Positions 5,165 to 6,271 of a DNA stretch of 6,271 nucleotides are shown piece by piece. The first letter of the stretch is position 1; every line of letters begins with the position of its first letter. The notes beneath the pieces are model-generated. The model did no database searches and was not told the origin of the DNA. It saw only the letters and a program-made list of their open reading frames with translations. The stretch comes from Alphaproteobacteria bacterium (lineage in GTDB: Bacteria; Pseudomonadota; Alphaproteobacteria; Sphingomonadales; Emcibacteraceae). The translations under genes were made by a program, and so were the position numbers. The stretch spans positions 12,466 to 18,736 of the forward strand of contig JAADGA010000010.1 of assembly GCA_013152615.1 (NCBI GenBank). The letters are read 5' to 3'.

Positions 5165-6151
5165 ATGAAAATTTTCAGGCATCATGACAATCTTCCCGAT
5201 GAGGCGCGGGGGAGTGTTATTGTGCTCGGGAATTTTGACGGCTTTCACAAGGGCCATCAAACCATAATTGGCCGGGCGGGAAAGCTGGCGCGGGCGATGA
5301 ATTGTCCGCTTTCGGTTTTGGTGCTGGAGCCGCATCCGCGCAGTTATTTCAATCCCGGTCAGGATGATTTCCGGCTGACGTCTTTTCGCACCAAGGCCGG
5401 ATTGCTGGAGGATTTTGGGGTTGATATCCTGTTTGTCCTGCTGTTTGACCAGAAATTATCCCATCTTTCGGCACAGGATTTTGTCACGGATATTTTGCTG
5501 GCAGATCTCGGAATCCTGCATATTTTTATCGGCTATGACTATCGCTTCGGTGCCGGTCGCGGCGGTAGTGCCGGGGTGCTGAAACAGATGGGGGCGATGG
5601 AGCCATTCGGGGTTACGGTGGTGGAGAAAATTATGGAGGGCGATCATATCTATTCCTCCACCAATATCCGTGATGCCCTCAGGCACGGCGATGTCCGCCG
5701 CAGCGCCGACCGGCTGGGTCACTGGTGGCATGTCGAGGGTCACGTCCTGCACGGGGATCAACGCGGCCGGACGATCAATTTCCCGACGGCCAATCTGTCG
5801 ATAGAAGGCTATATCAAGCCAAAGCTCGGTGTTTACGCGGTCCGGGTGATGATTGATAATGGCCCGGCCACCGGCATCTGGACCGGGATCGCCAATGTCG
5901 GCAAAAGACCAACCTTCAGCACCAATGAGCTGTTGCTCGAGGCCCATATTTTCGATTTTGACCATGATATATACGAGCTGCTGATAAAGGTTGAATTTGT
6001 TGATTTTATTCGGGTGGAGCGTAAATTTGATGGTCTGTCCGCCTTGAAAACCCAGATTGAAAAAGACTGTGTTATTGCCAAAAAAATACTGGCCGATCCG
6101 GAGAATCAGCAGACCTCGCTGCCGCCCCCCCGCCGCGAAGATTACCTCTAG
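5165..6151 (+). CDS. ribF: Bifunctional riboflavin kinase / FMN adenylyltransferase
   Basis: This 328-residue protein has the usual bacterial RibF length. The N-terminal FAD synthetase module is a nucleotidyltransferase with GNFDGFHKGH (22-31, the HxGH signature), EPHPRSYF (55-62), YDYRFGAGRGG (124-134) and SSTNIRDAL (164-172, the S/T-x-x-R-type motif). The C-terminal riboflavin kinase module has GRTINFPTANL (201-211, with the PTAN motif), GKRPTF (246-251), LEAHIFDFDHDIY (258-270, holding the expected catalytic Glu region) and the FIRVERKF...L..QIEKD ending (281-301). It makes FMN and then FAD from riboflavin in the cytoplasm. Only a weak GGGTG (5149-5153) precedes the ATG. It follows the hydratase closely and precedes ileS, a standard order in proteobacteria. 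All key motifs are present; no sign of damage. Confidence 0.97.
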   Translation: MKIFRHHDNLPDEARGSVIVLGNFDGFHKGHQTIIGRAGKLARAMNCPLSVLVLEPHPRSYFNPGQDDFRLTSFRTKAGLLEDFGVDILFVLLFDQKLSHLSAQDFVTDILLADLGILHIFIGYDYRFGAGRGGSAGVLKQMGAMEPFGVTVVEKIMEGDHIYSSTNIRDALRHGDVRRSADRLGHWWHVEGHVLHGDQRGRTINFPTANLSIEGYIKPKLGVYAVRVMIDNGPATGIWTGIANVGKRPTFSTNELLLEAHIFDFDHDIYELLIKVEFVDFIRVERKFDGLSALKTQIEKDCVIAKKILADPENQQTSLPPPRREDYL

Positions 6152-6250
6152 GCCCGGATCCCAAGCGGAATTTATACAAAAAGCTCGACAAGGCTTGCCG
6201 GGAATTGCTACAAAGTATCAATTTTCTGCGGATAGAATTTAAGTTTAGCC

Positions 6251-6271
6251 ATGACAACAGATTATCGATCA
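6251..6271 (+). CDS. ileS: Start of isoleucyl-tRNA synthetase (partial, cut by window end)
   Basis: The last 21 bases read MTTDYRS. Alphaproteobacterial IleS proteins commonly begin with a short run ending in DY(K/R)-x-T before the conserved FLPKTDFPMR segment. ribF followed by ileS is a widespread proteobacterial order. Seven codons are weak evidence alone; the neighbour makes the call reasonable. The 99 bases between ribF and this ATG show no clear promoter, terminator or strong ribosome site. Confidence 0.7.

Noticed and set aside
5456..5965. A 169-residue minus-strand open frame within ribF.
   Set aside because: It lies wholly opposite an intact, motif-complete ribF and has no recognisable domain.
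6152..6250. Gap between ribF and ileS, checked for a promoter, leader or T-box.
   Set aside because: It has only weak TAGAAT and TTGCTA matches 22 bases apart and a tiny AAGC/GCTT pairing; there is no T-box features or terminator.

Overview
The window looks like a chromosomal segment of an alphaproteobacterium of roughly even base composition. The evidence is a TipF-like flagellar EAL protein, a CheY/CheZ pair with an alphaproteobacterial CheZ layout, a ribF gene directly upstream of what looks like the first codons of ileS, and a TonB-type tail followed by a periplasmic TPR protein of the kind found in TonB/ExbB/ExbD clusters of marine proteobacteria. The exact lineage cannot be fixed from this sequence. 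A Kordiimonadales/Emcibacter-like relative would fit, but that is a guess.

Layout: bases 1-30 (+) are the last codons of an upstream gene, probably a TonB-family protein. 34-1449 (+) is an exported TPR protein, closed by a strong intrinsic terminator at 1494-1524. 1653-2855 (+) is a membrane-anchored coiled-coil/EAL protein resembling TipF, whose EAL site is degenerate, so it is more likely a c-di-GMP receptor than an enzyme. It converges on a minus-strand pair, cheY (4426-4040) then cheZ (4040-3111), joined by a one-base stop/start overlap. A divergent intergenic region (4427-4624) leads to a MaoC-type hydratase gene (4625-5089, +), then ribF (5165-6151, +), then the ileS start (6251, +).

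Two genes have single-base frame breaks in their dispensable 3' tails. In cheZ the annotated frame stops at 3111, but the adjacent frame (3198-2944) continues a natural Pro/Lys/Glu-rich linker and ends in a FliM-like QSDIDALFS peptide. One missing base near 3184-3190 explains this. In the hydratase gene, a tandem array of six roughly 15-nt units straddles the stop codon. One extra base in the third unit cuts the tail short, and the remaining units still encode the same GQT(N/D)D pattern up to a stop at 5145-5147. These are either real tail mutations or assembly errors.

Biologically, tipF, cheY and cheZ point to flagellar placement and chemotactic switching. CheZ would dephosphorylate CheY-P, and its tail holds two clear and one weaker FliM-like CheY-binding-type motifs. 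The hydratase, RibF and IleS are metabolic or housekeeping genes. I see no RNA genes, CRISPR arrays, insertion sequences or phage genes. No wholly new system is evident; the most unusual features are the CheZ tail and the hydratase repeat tail.
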